In this document: one piece after another, positions 1-10,556 of the stretch
How positions within the stretch are numbered: position 1 is the stretch's first letter
Layout of the letters: every line of letters starts with the position of its first letter
From: Bacteroidota bacterium
GTDB taxonomy: Bacteria; Bacteroidota; Bacteroidia; UKL13-3
Direction of reading: 5' to 3'
NCBI GenBank assembly: GCA_947477885.1
Contig: CANJUD010000006.1
Coordinates: 1-64,000 of the forward strand
DNA length: 64,000 nt
Notes under the pieces: model-generated
The model's input: the letters and a program-made list of their open reading frames with translations, nothing else
Database searches by the model: none
What the model was told of the DNA's origin: nothing
Made by a program: the position numbers and the translations under genes

Positions 1-95
1 AACTTGTATATAGGGGAAGGTTTTTATCCAAAAACTTCTCCAATCTAGCAAGATGCGAATATAGTGGGAAGTTTTTAATTGCAAGTTGTTTCCCA

Positions 96-1154
96 TTATT
101 TTATTTCTAATTGGTCCAATGGGCTCGCAATTTTTTGAAGTGATTTTAAACTCACATGGGTATAAATTTCAGTAGTACGGCTACTTTTATGTCCTAGTAA
201 TTCTTGGATATATCTGAGGTCTGTGCCCGTTTCAAGCAAGTGCGTGGCGTAGCTATGACGAAGCATGTGTAAATTTACCGGCTTTTTTATTCCAGCAAGG
301 TCACATCCTTTTTTTAGCACCAATGCTAATGATCTTTCGCTGTAAAGGTGTCCACCTTGACCTTCAAATAAGTAAACTTTGGGTCGATAAGCCAAGAAGT
401 ATTTTCTCAAGAATTCCAATACAGTCTTACTTAAGGGTACTATTCGGTCTTTTCTACCTTTTGCCTGCTTTATGCTGATTTGCATCCGTTTACTATTAAT
501 GTCGGATAATTTCATATTCACCAGTTCGCTGCGTCGCAAACCCGCCGAATAAATTAAACTAATCATGCTTTTATGTTTAATATTATCAAGTGCATTGATG
601 ATGGCTGCTATTTCTTCTTTTGCTAAAACTTTTGGTAGTGGATTGTAGCGCCTTGGCCTATGCACCAAGTCCACCTTCAACTTTGCATGTTCTATGGTTT
701 GAAAAAACAATTTCACCCCATTCACTATTTGGTTTTGATAGGAGGCCGATAAGTTTTTCTTTAATATATAGTCGTTGTTAAAAACAATAAGGTCATCGTT
801 GGTGATATCGCTGATAACTTTAGAAGCATTAAACAGCAAAAAAATTCTGATGGCTTCAGTATAGGTTTTTACGGTACTGTCGCTATACCGTTTCGATTTT
901 AGCCACCTACTAAATTCTAATAGCTTTTTTTGCCTGTCGTTGGCGTTGCCGCCATCCACATCCGCTATATCCACACCTATCTTAAACCTTTCCCTATTCT
1001 CTTCATTATTAGGCAGGTGCCACACCTTTTTGGTCTGGCTCCATGTTGCACCTTTCAGTTTTTTAATACGTGCAATTAGGTCAGCATCTTTTTCAAAATA
1101 CACACCTATTCGTTGCTCACCCTTGTGTTCTATAATTTTTGCATTCCATTCCAT
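96..1154 (-). CDS. Tyrosine recombinase/integrase (XerC/D-like) with extra N-terminal domain
   Basis: ORF 352 aa; catalytic motifs SAGLRRSELVNMKL, HMLRHSYATHLLE, LGHKSSRTTEIYTHV; N-terminal WSQTKKVWHLP extension. Confidence 0.93.
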   Translation of the reverse strand: MEWNAKIIEHKGEQRIGVYFEKDADLIARIKKLKGATWSQTKKVWHLPNNEENRERFKIGVDIADVDGGNANDRQKKLLEFSRWLKSKRYSDSTVKTYTEAIRIFLLFNASKVISDITNDDLIVFNNDYILKKNLSASYQNQIVNGVKLFFQTIEHAKLKVDLVHRPRRYNPLPKVLAKEEIAAIINALDNIKHKSMISLIYSAGLRRSELVNMKLSDINSKRMQISIKQAKGRKDRIVPLSKTVLEFLRKYFLAYRPKVYLFEGQGGHLYSERSLALVLKKGCDLAGIKKPVNLHMLRHSYATHLLETGTDLRYIQELLGHKSSRTTEIYTHVSLKSLQKIASPLDQLEIK

Positions 1155-1266
1155 ATCGTTATTATATAATACTGTGCAATTTTAATCACAAAATGTAATC
1201 GATTATGCAAAATTTGTCCATGCTTATTCAACAAGAATAGTTTTGGCCTAATCGAATATCTGCACT

Positions 1267-4200
1267 TTATTTCCCTACCATCACCTTACCCTGCTGTTCA
1301 TCGCCAATCCTATAAGTATACAAGCCAGCTGCCCATTTAGATACATCAATAGATACACTATTTACTATATTCGAGTCAAATATTTTTTTGCCATGCATAT
1401 CATATAATGCCAATTTCTGTTTTTGTGCGGCACTTCCTGTATATTCAAATACCAAAATTGAATTGGCGGGTGTGGGATAAATTCTATATAATGCTTGAGT
1501 AATGTCAATAGAATGTATTCCAATATTTTGTTTAATATGAGCAGGGCAGGGGAACTCATACTTAATACCTGGGCTTCCGCCTGGGCAGCCTGTTTGCCAC
1601 GCATCGGGTGTGTTCATATCTAATTGAGGATTTTTCAATTCTAATGTATATCCTTTTCCATTGGGTGAGGTATACCATGGCGTATCCGCTTCATAATATA
1701 TACTTTGCAATAATGTATTATTATCTGCAACTATTATCGCATCATTGCTATCGGCCAATGCAAATCCTGGAGCGTATATAGCTTTATTTACCCACCAATT
1801 TTCTTTGTTAAATTTTTGCGTATCGCCAACTATTACAATATATGAATCGGGGAGTAGGAGCGGGGCATTGTTTAGTATATAACTACCTCCACTTTTGGTA
1901 TATAATGTGAGTCCACTTAAAGTAATTTGTGTGGTCCCTTTATTATACAGTTCAATCCAATCGTCGGCATCTTTTGTGGCACTGCTATGATAGTTAATTT
2001 CCGAAATTAGTAATGTATTATTGCATGGTGAGTAGGCTGTGCCAGGGCTGCCACCAAGGCACCCGGCAAACCAACTAGAAGCAGTATTGCCCATAGTATT
2101 TGAATCTACACGTTCCAAAGTGCGGCCCAATCCATTGGCACCAACTGGCCAATTTTTATCGGAATCGAACTTCATTGAACATACAAAGTAATTGCTGTAG
2201 TCATATATATATAATGAATCGGAAATTGGGCTAATAAAGTTAGTAGGCAAGCTATAATAGTTAGCAGGTTTATTATGTTGGGTAAAAAACTTATTGCTAT
2301 CTGTAATAAGCACGGTATATGAATTTGCAGGAAAAATTGTATTGGTAGGGAATATATATATATCACCTTTGCCATTCTTTATTGCCCAACCAGAAACATC
2401 TAAAGTAGCGTTTGCATTATTCTTTAATTCAACCCATGCAGCTGCATTGGAAGCAAGATGTGATTTATAATTAATTTCAGAAAAATAAATACTTGCATTT
2501 GCACCTGGTGAGCAGTTGCTATAATAACTTTTACCCGGTGTTCCGTTGGGGCACGAGGCATGCCAAGCGCTGCCATCGTATGGTTTTAGTGTGTCAGTCA
2601 TCAACTCTAAAGTATATCCATTTCCATTGGCTGAGTCGGTCCATTGGTTCGTGTTTTCATAGCGCATACTGTAAATAATTTTGCCGGAATTATCATATAT
2701 TTTCAGAGCATCCAAGGTATCCAAATCCAATCCTTTCAAATCGAAACTGATATAAGGATGAACTGTTTTGAATTTCATTGAATCGGCAGCCAGTACTATC
2801 CGTTGTCCTACAGGTAAAATATAATTTGCAGGGAATTGTATATAAGGTGAATCTAATTTGGTACGTAAAGTCCCGTTAGAAATATCCCATTGCTGGGTAT
2901 CATTATTATATAATTCCAGCCAACTTCCTGCATCGTTATTTTTAGCTGAAAGGTAATTAATTTCACTGATATAGTTTGGCTCAATGCAAGGCTGATAAGC
3001 CATTCCCGCACTTCCACCTATGCATCCTGCAAACCAGTTAGTGGGATTGGTAACCGATGAATCTATCGATTTGCGTTCCATTGTGCGGCCCATATTAATA
3101 GCTAATTTATTATATATAATGCTATCTACTATACCCCACCACACTTTACTGCCACCTTCATAATATATAGAGATGGTATCTTTGGTTTTGTTAAAATTAA
3201 AATCGCCGAAAACCATGCCTGTATTGGGATGCCATTTAGTAAAAGCTGTTTTGTCTTCACTTATGATAAATCGTTCTCCAGCCTTGATGTTGGCCTTATA
3301 AGGCAATCGTATATAATTGATATTTGACGATATTTTGATTTGCCAATCGCTCCAATTCAAATCGACGGTATCGGTGTTCATTACTTCTATCCAAGCACCT
3401 TCATTCATATTGTTGTCGGGGAACATATTAATTTCAGTAATTGCAAATTTTGCTTTCGGGTAACATATAGTTTTGCGTGGTCTACCAGGGGTTCCGCCGG
3501 GGCAGCTTAGCTTCCAATTGTTTCCTAAAGTTATATTATACATTGTATCTATGCGTTCAATGGTATTGCCTGTGCCCTTTGCCCCCTTGGGGAATGGGAA
3601 AGTATCACTATACCACACACCGCAATAAAAGGAAGTATCGGCGTTATGTATTCTTACCGCATCAGCGGTAGCTGATAAGCCATAATTAAATTGACCTATA
3701 TAGTTTTGAACGTATGGATATTGTATTTTAAACTTATTGGTATCATTACACACCACCAAATATTCGTGGCTTTTAAGTATAGTGTTTGTGGGAAATTGAA
3801 AATAATTGCTGTCATTATCATCTTTCATGATATAATATGACAAATCAAAATCTGAAGTGTCGGTATTATATAATTCAAACCAGTCGCCAGCATCTTTCGT
3901 TTTTGCACTGCTATAGTTTATTTCATTTACCAATACTTTTTGAGCACAAGGTGTGTATGCTTCTCCTGGGCTGCCATCAGGGCATCCAGTCATCCATGTG
4001 TAGGGGTCGTTTAAATCGCCATTATAGTTTTTCAGTTCTAAAGTGGTCCCATTTCCATCTGCACCTTGTGGCCAGGGCCATGAATCTTTATAACTCATTT
4101 TCTTTACCAAAAACCCTGAATCATCATATAAGGTTATACTATCTTTGTTATTTGAAAGATTAAAATTTGCAGGGCCAATAAAGTTGATAATAGTGGGATG

Positions 4201-6645
4201 TATATTTTTAAATTTGATAGTATCTTCTACCACTACCAAATAATTATTTGCCTTAATAGTTGTGCCTTGCGGAATCTTATATGTTTTTGCTGAATCGTGT
4301 GCCCTAATTACGAAATTTGATACGTCTATATCACTCATCGAACTATTATATAACTCTACCCAATTGCCGCTATTGCTTTTGGGGTTGCTATTATAATTAA
4401 CTTCGGAGAAAGTAACCTTACTACTCGATACTTTATATAATGCCGTTACTGTATCATTTTTTGTCATTCTTAAAACAGTTGAAAGCGAATCAGATTTTGG
4501 ATTGAAGCTATGATACTTCGAGTTCCATTTGATAAATTTATTTCCACTATCTAAGGGTGTTGTTTTTAAAAGAATATCAATACCTCCATAGTATTTTCCT
4601 TTCCAAGGTAAGTCAACATTTTTAAGTGAGTTTATATTCATTTTACCTGCACCAAAAGGATTGCTTTGCAATACCAAGTCATACGGCCCAGTTAGGTTAT
4701 AGCAAGTTTTTATAGTACTCTCAAGCGATTTGCAATGGCGAACAATAAACCACCGCAACCGTTGGGTATTTTTATACCATTCATTATAAGTTCCAAACCA
4801 TCTTTTTGCATGAGCAGTCATTTCAGGTTTTAGAATATTGATAGTACTATCCAATACATACAACATATGCTGAGCACCAAAAGTGGTATTCATTAAATCA
4901 ATATAGCGAGATAAATACCATTGATCAAATACTTTATTTTTACGCAACTTTTTCAATATTTCAATATGTCCTTCAGGGTCAGATAAACCACCTGTTTCAA
5001 TATTGCAAGGTGCCGCACTAGCAGAGGTGTCGGGCACGCCAGTATAATTTATATAAAAACCAAATACGGCATCGTTGTCCCATAATGTATAACCCCATTT
5101 TTTGTGTTTGCCATTGGGGTTTAATCCACGCCACCAACCGGTATTGTAATTAAGCCAATCGGAGGTAACACATAGGGAATTTACTATCATATAATCGGCC
5201 AAACTTTTTACATCCAGCAATGAATCAACATGCGCATATTTTGTAGAGTCGGCCATATTATTGCTCATAATATAATTATATAAAGTTGACCAATCGCTGA
5301 GTGCTTTATTGCCACCATATTCTGCCCATGTGGTGCCCCAGGTAAGTATATATTGTAAATCGTATTTGCCTTGGCCATAATTATAATTTGTATAATCGTG
5401 GTCATCGGGTTTTTCACGCATGTCATATACTCCCCAATATTTGCCATTCAAGTATACTATACATTTTTCAGCGGTACGTACATCCAAACTGAGGCCGCCT
5501 TCCTTTGCTAAATTCTGCACATACGCATCCCGAATATGTGCACTGCCATCGTTTGATGCATGATGTGCAGCAGGATAATTATCGTCGCCGGCAGCACGCA
5601 ATATCACGCGTTGGAAAGAACTGCGATCAGTAAGCGGGAACAGTTTTTCATTAACAGCGGATCCATACCCTGCTTCATCGCGGGTAATAAAATCTAAACT
5701 GCGTTGGTCATTTGCCCACGAGTCTTGCCCATGACTATTAAACTCGCCAGATACATAAGCTTTGCGTTTTTTATTTTTATCAAAAAATTCAAAAGTGCCT
5801 TTGGGGAAAAGTGAGTTGTCGCCATCAGCCAATTTCTGTAAATCGTAACCTGAAATAGAAACCACTTTCATGGTATGCGATACATTAATAAAATAAGTAT
5901 TGAATATGATAAAGCTTGGCAGTACAGAACTATTTGTACTAAAGGCCGCTGCTTTTATTACAGTAGTTGCCGACACTTTAATAGGGTTGCTATATAATTT
6001 TGAGGTGGATACTGGAGGCGTTCCATCAATTGTATATCTTATTTTTAAACCTGCGGTTTTGGTAGACATCGTGATGGTTTGGGCAGTGGTATAAAAACCA
6101 GCATCAACACTTAAAGTAGGTGTTTCGGCATAACTGCTATATTGCGTTGCTGCACTATTACTGCTACCCTTTGTAGGACTTGTAAATATGCCCCATGTGG
6201 AACCTCCATTGTTGTTGCGTCCCATTGAGTGGTTAAGTTGGGTTTTGGAAATGATGATGAGGTCAATCACATTGCCGTTGGTGTCACTCAGAATGATTTG
6301 CTCGGCCTTGCTTTTCGATTGCGAATAATTAAAATTGGTATGATAGCCACTGTCTCGGCCCGATGCCCAAAACGACACGAAACCAGAAGCTGGGATACTG
6401 ATGTTTTTGGTGATTCGCCACATTTTCAAGTTGCTGCTATCGTTGCTTAGGTAATAATTTCCTAGATTTATGGAGCTGCCACCTGCATTATAAATTTCTA
6501 ACCAATCTTCATGTTTTCCATAATTGTCCATGTAAGTGGCAAGGTTTGAACTGGAATATTCGTTTATGTAAAGTTGAGCCTGCATACGCAAGGTAGAAGC
6601 GGTAAAAAATAAAACAAACAGAACAATGGGGAAACCTTTTTTCAT
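1267..6645 (-). CDS. Giant secreted protein: lamin-tail domains (about 7), chitobiase C-terminal-like region, CotH kinase-like domain, T9SS C-terminal sorting domain
   Basis: 1792 aa; repeated SEINYxSxxxxDAGDWLELYN and GCxGGSPGxAYxPC motifs; CotH-like GYTLWDNDAVFGFY; C-terminal YPTPANSILVFEY...GLYTYRI...GKVMVGK. Confidence 0.9.
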   Translation of the reverse strand: MKKGFPIVLFVLFFTASTLRMQAQLYINEYSSSNLATYMDNYGKHEDWLEIYNAGGSSINLGNYYLSNDSSNLKMWRITKNISIPASGFVSFWASGRDSGYHTNFNYSQSKSKAEQIILSDTNGNVIDLIIISKTQLNHSMGRNNNGGSTWGIFTSPTKGSSNSAATQYSSYAETPTLSVDAGFYTTAQTITMSTKTAGLKIRYTIDGTPPVSTSKLYSNPIKVSATTVIKAAAFSTNSSVLPSFIIFNTYFINVSHTMKVVSISGYDLQKLADGDNSLFPKGTFEFFDKNKKRKAYVSGEFNSHGQDSWANDQRSLDFITRDEAGYGSAVNEKLFPLTDRSSFQRVILRAAGDDNYPAAHHASNDGSAHIRDAYVQNLAKEGGLSLDVRTAEKCIVYLNGKYWGVYDMREKPDDHDYTNYNYGQGKYDLQYILTWGTTWAEYGGNKALSDWSTLYNYIMSNNMADSTKYAHVDSLLDVKSLADYMIVNSLCVTSDWLNYNTGWWRGLNPNGKHKKWGYTLWDNDAVFGFYINYTGVPDTSASAAPCNIETGGLSDPEGHIEILKKLRKNKVFDQWYLSRYIDLMNTTFGAQHMLYVLDSTINILKPEMTAHAKRWFGTYNEWYKNTQRLRWFIVRHCKSLESTIKTCYNLTGPYDLVLQSNPFGAGKMNINSLKNVDLPWKGKYYGGIDILLKTTPLDSGNKFIKWNSKYHSFNPKSDSLSTVLRMTKNDTVTALYKVSSSKVTFSEVNYNSNPKSNSGNWVELYNSSMSDIDVSNFVIRAHDSAKTYKIPQGTTIKANNYLVVVEDTIKFKNIHPTIINFIGPANFNLSNNKDSITLYDDSGFLVKKMSYKDSWPWPQGADGNGTTLELKNYNGDLNDPYTWMTGCPDGSPGEAYTPCAQKVLVNEINYSSAKTKDAGDWFELYNTDTSDFDLSYYIMKDDNDSNYFQFPTNTILKSHEYLVVCNDTNKFKIQYPYVQNYIGQFNYGLSATADAVRIHNADTSFYCGVWYSDTFPFPKGAKGTGNTIERIDTMYNITLGNNWKLSCPGGTPGRPRKTICYPKAKFAITEINMFPDNNMNEGAWIEVMNTDTVDLNWSDWQIKISSNINYIRLPYKANIKAGERFIISEDKTAFTKWHPNTGMVFGDFNFNKTKDTISIYYEGGSKVWWGIVDSIIYNKLAINMGRTMERKSIDSSVTNPTNWFAGCIGGSAGMAYQPCIEPNYISEINYLSAKNNDAGSWLELYNNDTQQWDISNGTLRTKLDSPYIQFPANYILPVGQRIVLAADSMKFKTVHPYISFDLKGLDLDTLDALKIYDNSGKIIYSMRYENTNQWTDSANGNGYTLELMTDTLKPYDGSAWHASCPNGTPGKSYYSNCSPGANASIYFSEINYKSHLASNAAAWVELKNNANATLDVSGWAIKNGKGDIYIFPTNTIFPANSYTVLITDSNKFFTQHNKPANYYSLPTNFISPISDSLYIYDYSNYFVCSMKFDSDKNWPVGANGLGRTLERVDSNTMGNTASSWFAGCLGGSPGTAYSPCNNTLLISEINYHSSATKDADDWIELYNKGTTQITLSGLTLYTKSGGSYILNNAPLLLPDSYIVIVGDTQKFNKENWWVNKAIYAPGFALADSNDAIIVADNNTLLQSIYYEADTPWYTSPNGKGYTLELKNPQLDMNTPDAWQTGCPGGSPGIKYEFPCPAHIKQNIGIHSIDITQALYRIYPTPANSILVFEYTGSAAQKQKLALYDMHGKKIFDSNIVNSVSIDVSKWAAGLYTYRIGDEQQGKVMVGK

Positions 6646-6788
6646 AAAATAATTGATTAATTATACGACAAATATAATGTGCTGGCAAGGTTTTATATTA
6701 AACAATTTAAGGGAATGGCCAATCAAAACTTTATTTTTTTGATATGATTTTCTCCCTTTTATTTGCCTGTAAATAAAAATAATAAAAC

Positions 6789-7286
6789 ATGAAAAAAATA
6801 AACTACTTGCTATTCATTGCTGCTTTTGTATCAGTGTTAGCCACAGGCTGCGGCCAAAAACCCAAAGACATGATGGCAAAAAAATGGTCTTTTAAAGAAA
6901 TTGACAAAAAGGATCTTGATGCAATGGTGGCCAAAGAGATGGATGCACAAAAAGGTAGGCTTGAGGGCATGGATGATGCTGCTGCTAAAGCTGAAGTTGA
7001 AGCGACAATGAAAGAGGAAATGGCAAAAGCCCCAGAAATGATGGCCAAAATGTTTAAAGACATGTTTTTTGATATGAAGGCTGACGGTTCTTGCGAGATT
7101 GGAGGTATGAGTAGCACAGTAGAAAAAGGGAAATGGGAATTGAGCGAGGATGGAAAAAAACTTTCTATCACTGATTCAAAAGAGAAAAAGGACATGGAAG
7201 TTTCAAAACTTACAGCCGAAGAAATGACCATAAGGATAAAAGATGGCGAAATGGTTATGGGTATAACTTTTACAGCCGCTAAATAA
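6789..7286 (+). CDS. Lipoprotein of unknown function (lipobox LATGCGQ)
   Basis: 165 aa ORF with signal peptide and lipobox. Confidence 0.8.
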   Translation: MKKINYLLFIAAFVSVLATGCGQKPKDMMAKKWSFKEIDKKDLDAMVAKEMDAQKGRLEGMDDAAAKAEVEATMKEEMAKAPEMMAKMFKDMFFDMKADGSCEIGGMSSTVEKGKWELSEDGKKLSITDSKEKKDMEVSKLTAEEMTIRIKDGEMVMGITFTAAK

Positions 7287-7308
7287 TTTTTTTTTAAACC
7301 AACTATAT

Positions 7309-7344
7309 AAAGCCTGTTCCGAATAATCGGAGCGGGCTTTTTTT
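7309..7344 (+). terminator. Rho-independent terminator
   Basis: AAAGCCTGTTCCGA-ATAA-TCGGAGCGGGCTTT followed by T tract; 14-bp stem with two G.U pairs. Confidence 0.85.
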
Positions 7345-7395
7345 ATGGATGATATTTGCCTTTATTTGTATACTTCTTAATTAGACTTTACCAAA

Positions 7396-7877
7396 CTGAA
7401 ATATATAATATGTATAGGTACGCTTATAGTTTTTTACTCTAAAAGTTATAGTCAAACTCAGCGAGAGTTGATTGCTAAAAAAAGGGAATTCAAGAAAGTT
7501 GATCTAAGATATATAGATGCTAGGATAGCAAAACAGATAAAAAAAACTAAAGCGATGCTTGCCGATATCAAGGACTCAGCTGACAAAGCAGAAAAGGAGG
7601 CTCTAGTGTTAATGGAGATAGGAAATGCAAGTGACATGGTGAACAAAATGCTTGAAGAAATGACAATGGAATTCAAAGTTTATAGCAATTGCAAAACTGC
7701 GGGTATGGGAAAAACTGAATAAGGGAATTAGGTGAAAAGGCGATTAAATTATATATATCCGATGAAAAAAATAGAAGGCAAGAACTTGATATTACCAAAC
7801 TAACTTCCGATGAATTAACAATTGGAATGACAACAGGTGAAGAAAGTATACTTCTGACTTTTACTCCTGCAAAATAA
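7396..7877 (+). pseudogene. Decayed tandem paralog of the 6789-7286 lipoprotein (frameshift near 7720, no good start codon)
   Basis: IAKKREFKKVDLRYIDARIAKQIKK aligns to MAKKWSFKEIDKKDLDAMVAKEMDA; after a frame change ELGEKAIKLYISDEKNRRQELDITKLTSDELTIGMTTGEESILLTFTPAK aligns to ELSEDGKKLSITDSKEKKDMEVSKLTAEEMTIRIKDGEMVMGITFTAAK. Confidence 0.85.
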
Positions 7878-7902
7878 TTATTTATATATTATAATACTCT
7901 TT

Positions 7903-7968
7903 TGTTGTCTGTTATCTGCATTGCCGCCGCCGCATGGCACAGTCATAAGACAACAGCTAACAGGCAAC
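7903..7968. repeat. Inverted pair of heptamer arrays abutting miaB stop
   Basis: TGTTGTC TGTTATC ... AGACAAC AGCTAAC AGGCAAC; right side ends at the miaB stop codon. Confidence 0.7.
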
Positions 7969-9353
7969 TATTCTACTACCTTCCCAATTAAAGAAGTTGT
8001 CGTCGCTCTTTCAATTTTCACATTCACATAGTCACCAGGCTTATAATGTTGTGCTGGAAAAACTACGATTACATTTTGATCATTCCGGCCTTTCAAATCT
8101 TCTTTCGATCTTTTGCTGAAACCTTCTACTAACACTTTGCATGTTTTACCTAAAAATTGTTCGTGCTTTTGCTTTGAAATTCCATTTTGTAGTTTTACAA
8201 TTTCTGCAAGTCGGCGGCCTTTTACTTCTTCTGGTATATCATCAGCATACTGCCGTGCAGCAAGTGTTCCTGGGCGTTCACTATATGCGTACATAAAGGC
8301 GAAATCAAATTGCCCCCATTGTATAATATCCATAGTTTGTTGATGGTCTTCTTCTGCTTCTGTGCAGAAACCTGATATTACATCGGTTGTAATTCCACAC
8401 TCAGGAATTAATTCCCTGATGCGTAAAACTTTACTTTCATACCAAGCTCTATCATAAGTGCGATTCATTAAATCGAGCACACGGCTACTTCCACTTTGTA
8501 CAGGCAAATGAATATAGTTGCAAATATTTTCATACTCCAACATTTTATATAATACGGCATCGGTAATATCTTTGGGATGCGAGGTAGAAAAACGTACACG
8601 CAACTCCGGACTTAAATCGGCAACCATTCCCAATAATTTATCGAAGGTGATGGCTTCTGCTTTTTGCTCGTTTGTTATTTTTTCAAATTCTTTTTTAGGT
8701 CCGCCGCCAAACCACAGATAGGAATCTACATTTTGGCCGAGCAAGGTTACCTCTTTTATTCCTTCAGCCAACAACTGTCTCGCTTCTTCCACAATGGAAA
8801 ATGGGTCACGACTGCGCTCTCGGCCGCGAGTGAAGGGCACTACACAGAAGCTGCACATATTATCGCAGCCACGCATGATGGAAATAAATGCAGATACGCC
8901 GTTGCTATTTAATCTAACAGGTGTAATCTCTGAATATGTTTCCTCCAAACTCAGCATCACATTCATGGCTTTGCTTCCTTCTTCAACTTGACGAATTAAG
9001 TTAGGCAAATCTCTGTAAGCATCAGGCCCTGCAACTACGTCCACCAATCTGTCTTCTTCTAATAATTTACTTTTGAGTCGTTCAGCCATGCAGCCCAATA
9101 CACCTACTATCATGCCCGGTCTTTGTTTACGCATGGCTTTGATGGCACGTAGGCGGTTCCAAATTTTCTGTTCGGCACCATCACGAATAGCACAGGTGTT
9201 AAGGAAGATTACATCGGCATCCTGCTCGTTGTCCACATTGGTGAAACCCTCGCCATTCATCACGCTGGCCACAATCTCACTATCACTCACATTCATGGCA
9301 CAGCCATAAGTTTCTATATATAATTTCTTCGTTTTTTCAGGCATTAAAAACAT
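7968..9353 (-). CDS. miaB: tRNA-2-methylthio-N6-dimethylallyladenosine synthase MiaB
   Basis: ETYGCAMNVSDSE, radical SAM RGCDNMCSFCVVPFTRGRERSR, TRAM-like C-terminus. Confidence 0.95.
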   Translation of the reverse strand: MFLMPEKTKKLYIETYGCAMNVSDSEIVASVMNGEGFTNVDNEQDADVIFLNTCAIRDGAEQKIWNRLRAIKAMRKQRPGMIVGVLGCMAERLKSKLLEEDRLVDVVAGPDAYRDLPNLIRQVEEGSKAMNVMLSLEETYSEITPVRLNSNGVSAFISIMRGCDNMCSFCVVPFTRGRERSRDPFSIVEEARQLLAEGIKEVTLLGQNVDSYLWFGGGPKKEFEKITNEQKAEAITFDKLLGMVADLSPELRVRFSTSHPKDITDAVLYKMLEYENICNYIHLPVQSGSSRVLDLMNRTYDRAWYESKVLRIRELIPECGITTDVISGFCTEAEEDHQQTMDIIQWGQFDFAFMYAYSERPGTLAARQYADDIPEEVKGRRLAEIVKLQNGISKQKHEQFLGKTCKVLVEGFSKRSKEDLKGRNDQNVIVVFPAQHYKPGDYVNVKIERATTTSLIGKVVE

Positions 9354-9425
9354 AAGTGCAAAAATATAGGAAAAAAAGCAAAGGATTTTTATAGTTTACA
9401 AACCTAATATTGCAAGTAAATTCCC

Positions 9426-9830
9426 ATGGAAACCATAGAAAGTCCCTTACTCGAAATAAAAGCCAGTGGCGAAAGTATATATACTTTCCTGAGCGACTGC
9501 AATAATCACAAACTCTTGATGCCAGAAGGGATTGAGAGTTTTGCCGCTACTACCGATACTTGTTCTTATAGCATTAAAGGAACTGGCAATCTGGCTTTGA
9601 AAGTGGAGGAACGGACTCCAAATTCTCAAATTAAATTATTGCCTACGGGCAAAGTTCCATTTAGTTTTGAGTTTTTTTGGCTGATAGAATCGAATGGAGA
9701 AAACTGCAAAGTGCAAAACAAAATCATTGCCAAAATGAACCCATTCATTAAAGCATTAGCGCAAAAACCACTACAAAATTTTATTACTGAGCAAGCACTA
9801 AATTTACAAAAGTATTATCATAACAAATGA
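9426..9830 (+). CDS. SRPBCC-like protein
   Basis: 134 aa; overall fold-like pattern of polyketide cyclase/SRPBCC proteins. Confidence 0.6.
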   Translation: METIESPLLEIKASGESIYTFLSDCNNHKLLMPEGIESFAATTDTCSYSIKGTGNLALKVEERTPNSQIKLLPTGKVPFSFEFFWLIESNGENCKVQNKIIAKMNPFIKALAQKPLQNFITEQALNLQKYYHNK

Positions 9831-10552
9831 GAATTTTTAGAGTAATATATGCGGTTTGGTTTTTCTTTAATTTCCTTTGGGTATTTATTGTATTGCTTCC
9901 ATTTTTTTATATCGCTTTTTCAAAGCCAGAGTGGTATAAATATGGACACAAACTTCGTGCCCTGTGGGGCAAAGCTATTTTAATATTGGGATTTGTAAGG
10001 CTAAAAGTATATAATAAACATTTGCTCGATAGAAAAAAAACTTATGTAATAGTTGCCAACCATGCTAGTTATTTTGATATTATATCCATTACCTGTGGTA
10101 TCCCCATCGATTTAAATTTCATGTCGAAAATACAATTGCAAAAAATCCCGTTGTTTGGTATATTTTCAAAATCAATCGATATCGCTGTAGACCGCCACAA
10201 TTCCATACAAGCAGCGAAAGCATATATGCGAGCCAATCAGCAATTAAAAAACAATATTCGCAGTATATGTATTTTTCCTGAAGGAGGTATTAAAGAGATG
10301 TCGCCACTAGTATCAAAATTTAAAGAAGGAGCATTTAAAATGGCTGTAGAAAACGGAACAACAATTTTACCTGTTTCTATTTTGGACAACTGGAAATTAT
10401 CTCCCAATGATAAATTTGAAGGCAGGCCCGGTATGATGCGTATATATATTCACGAACCTATTGAAACCAAAAATAAGGAACTAAACGAAGTTAATAAATT
10501 ATGTGATAATACCTATCATACAATCAAACGAAAAGTAGAAGAAAATATATAA
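9827..10552 (+). CDS. plsC: 1-acyl-sn-glycerol-3-phosphate acyltransferase
   Basis: NHASYFDI and FPEGGIKEMSP motifs; 4-bp overlap with upstream gene. Confidence 0.9.
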   Translation: MRIFRVIYAVWFFFNFLWVFIVLLPFFYIAFSKPEWYKYGHKLRALWGKAILILGFVRLKVYNKHLLDRKKTYVIVANHASYFDIISITCGIPIDLNFMSKIQLQKIPLFGIFSKSIDIAVDRHNSIQAAKAYMRANQQLKNNIRSICIFPEGGIKEMSPLVSKFKEGAFKMAVENGTTILPVSILDNWKLSPNDKFEGRPGMMRIYIHEPIETKNKELNEVNKLCDNTYHTIKRKVEENI

Positions 10553-10556
10553 TACA

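Noticed and set aside
940-1185. Plus-strand ORF overlapping the integrase, and similar antisense ORFs throughout (e.g. 6803-7231, 14490-14768, 52829-53254)
   Set aside because: Shadow ORFs opposite well-supported genes; no signal peptide, motif or repeat support.
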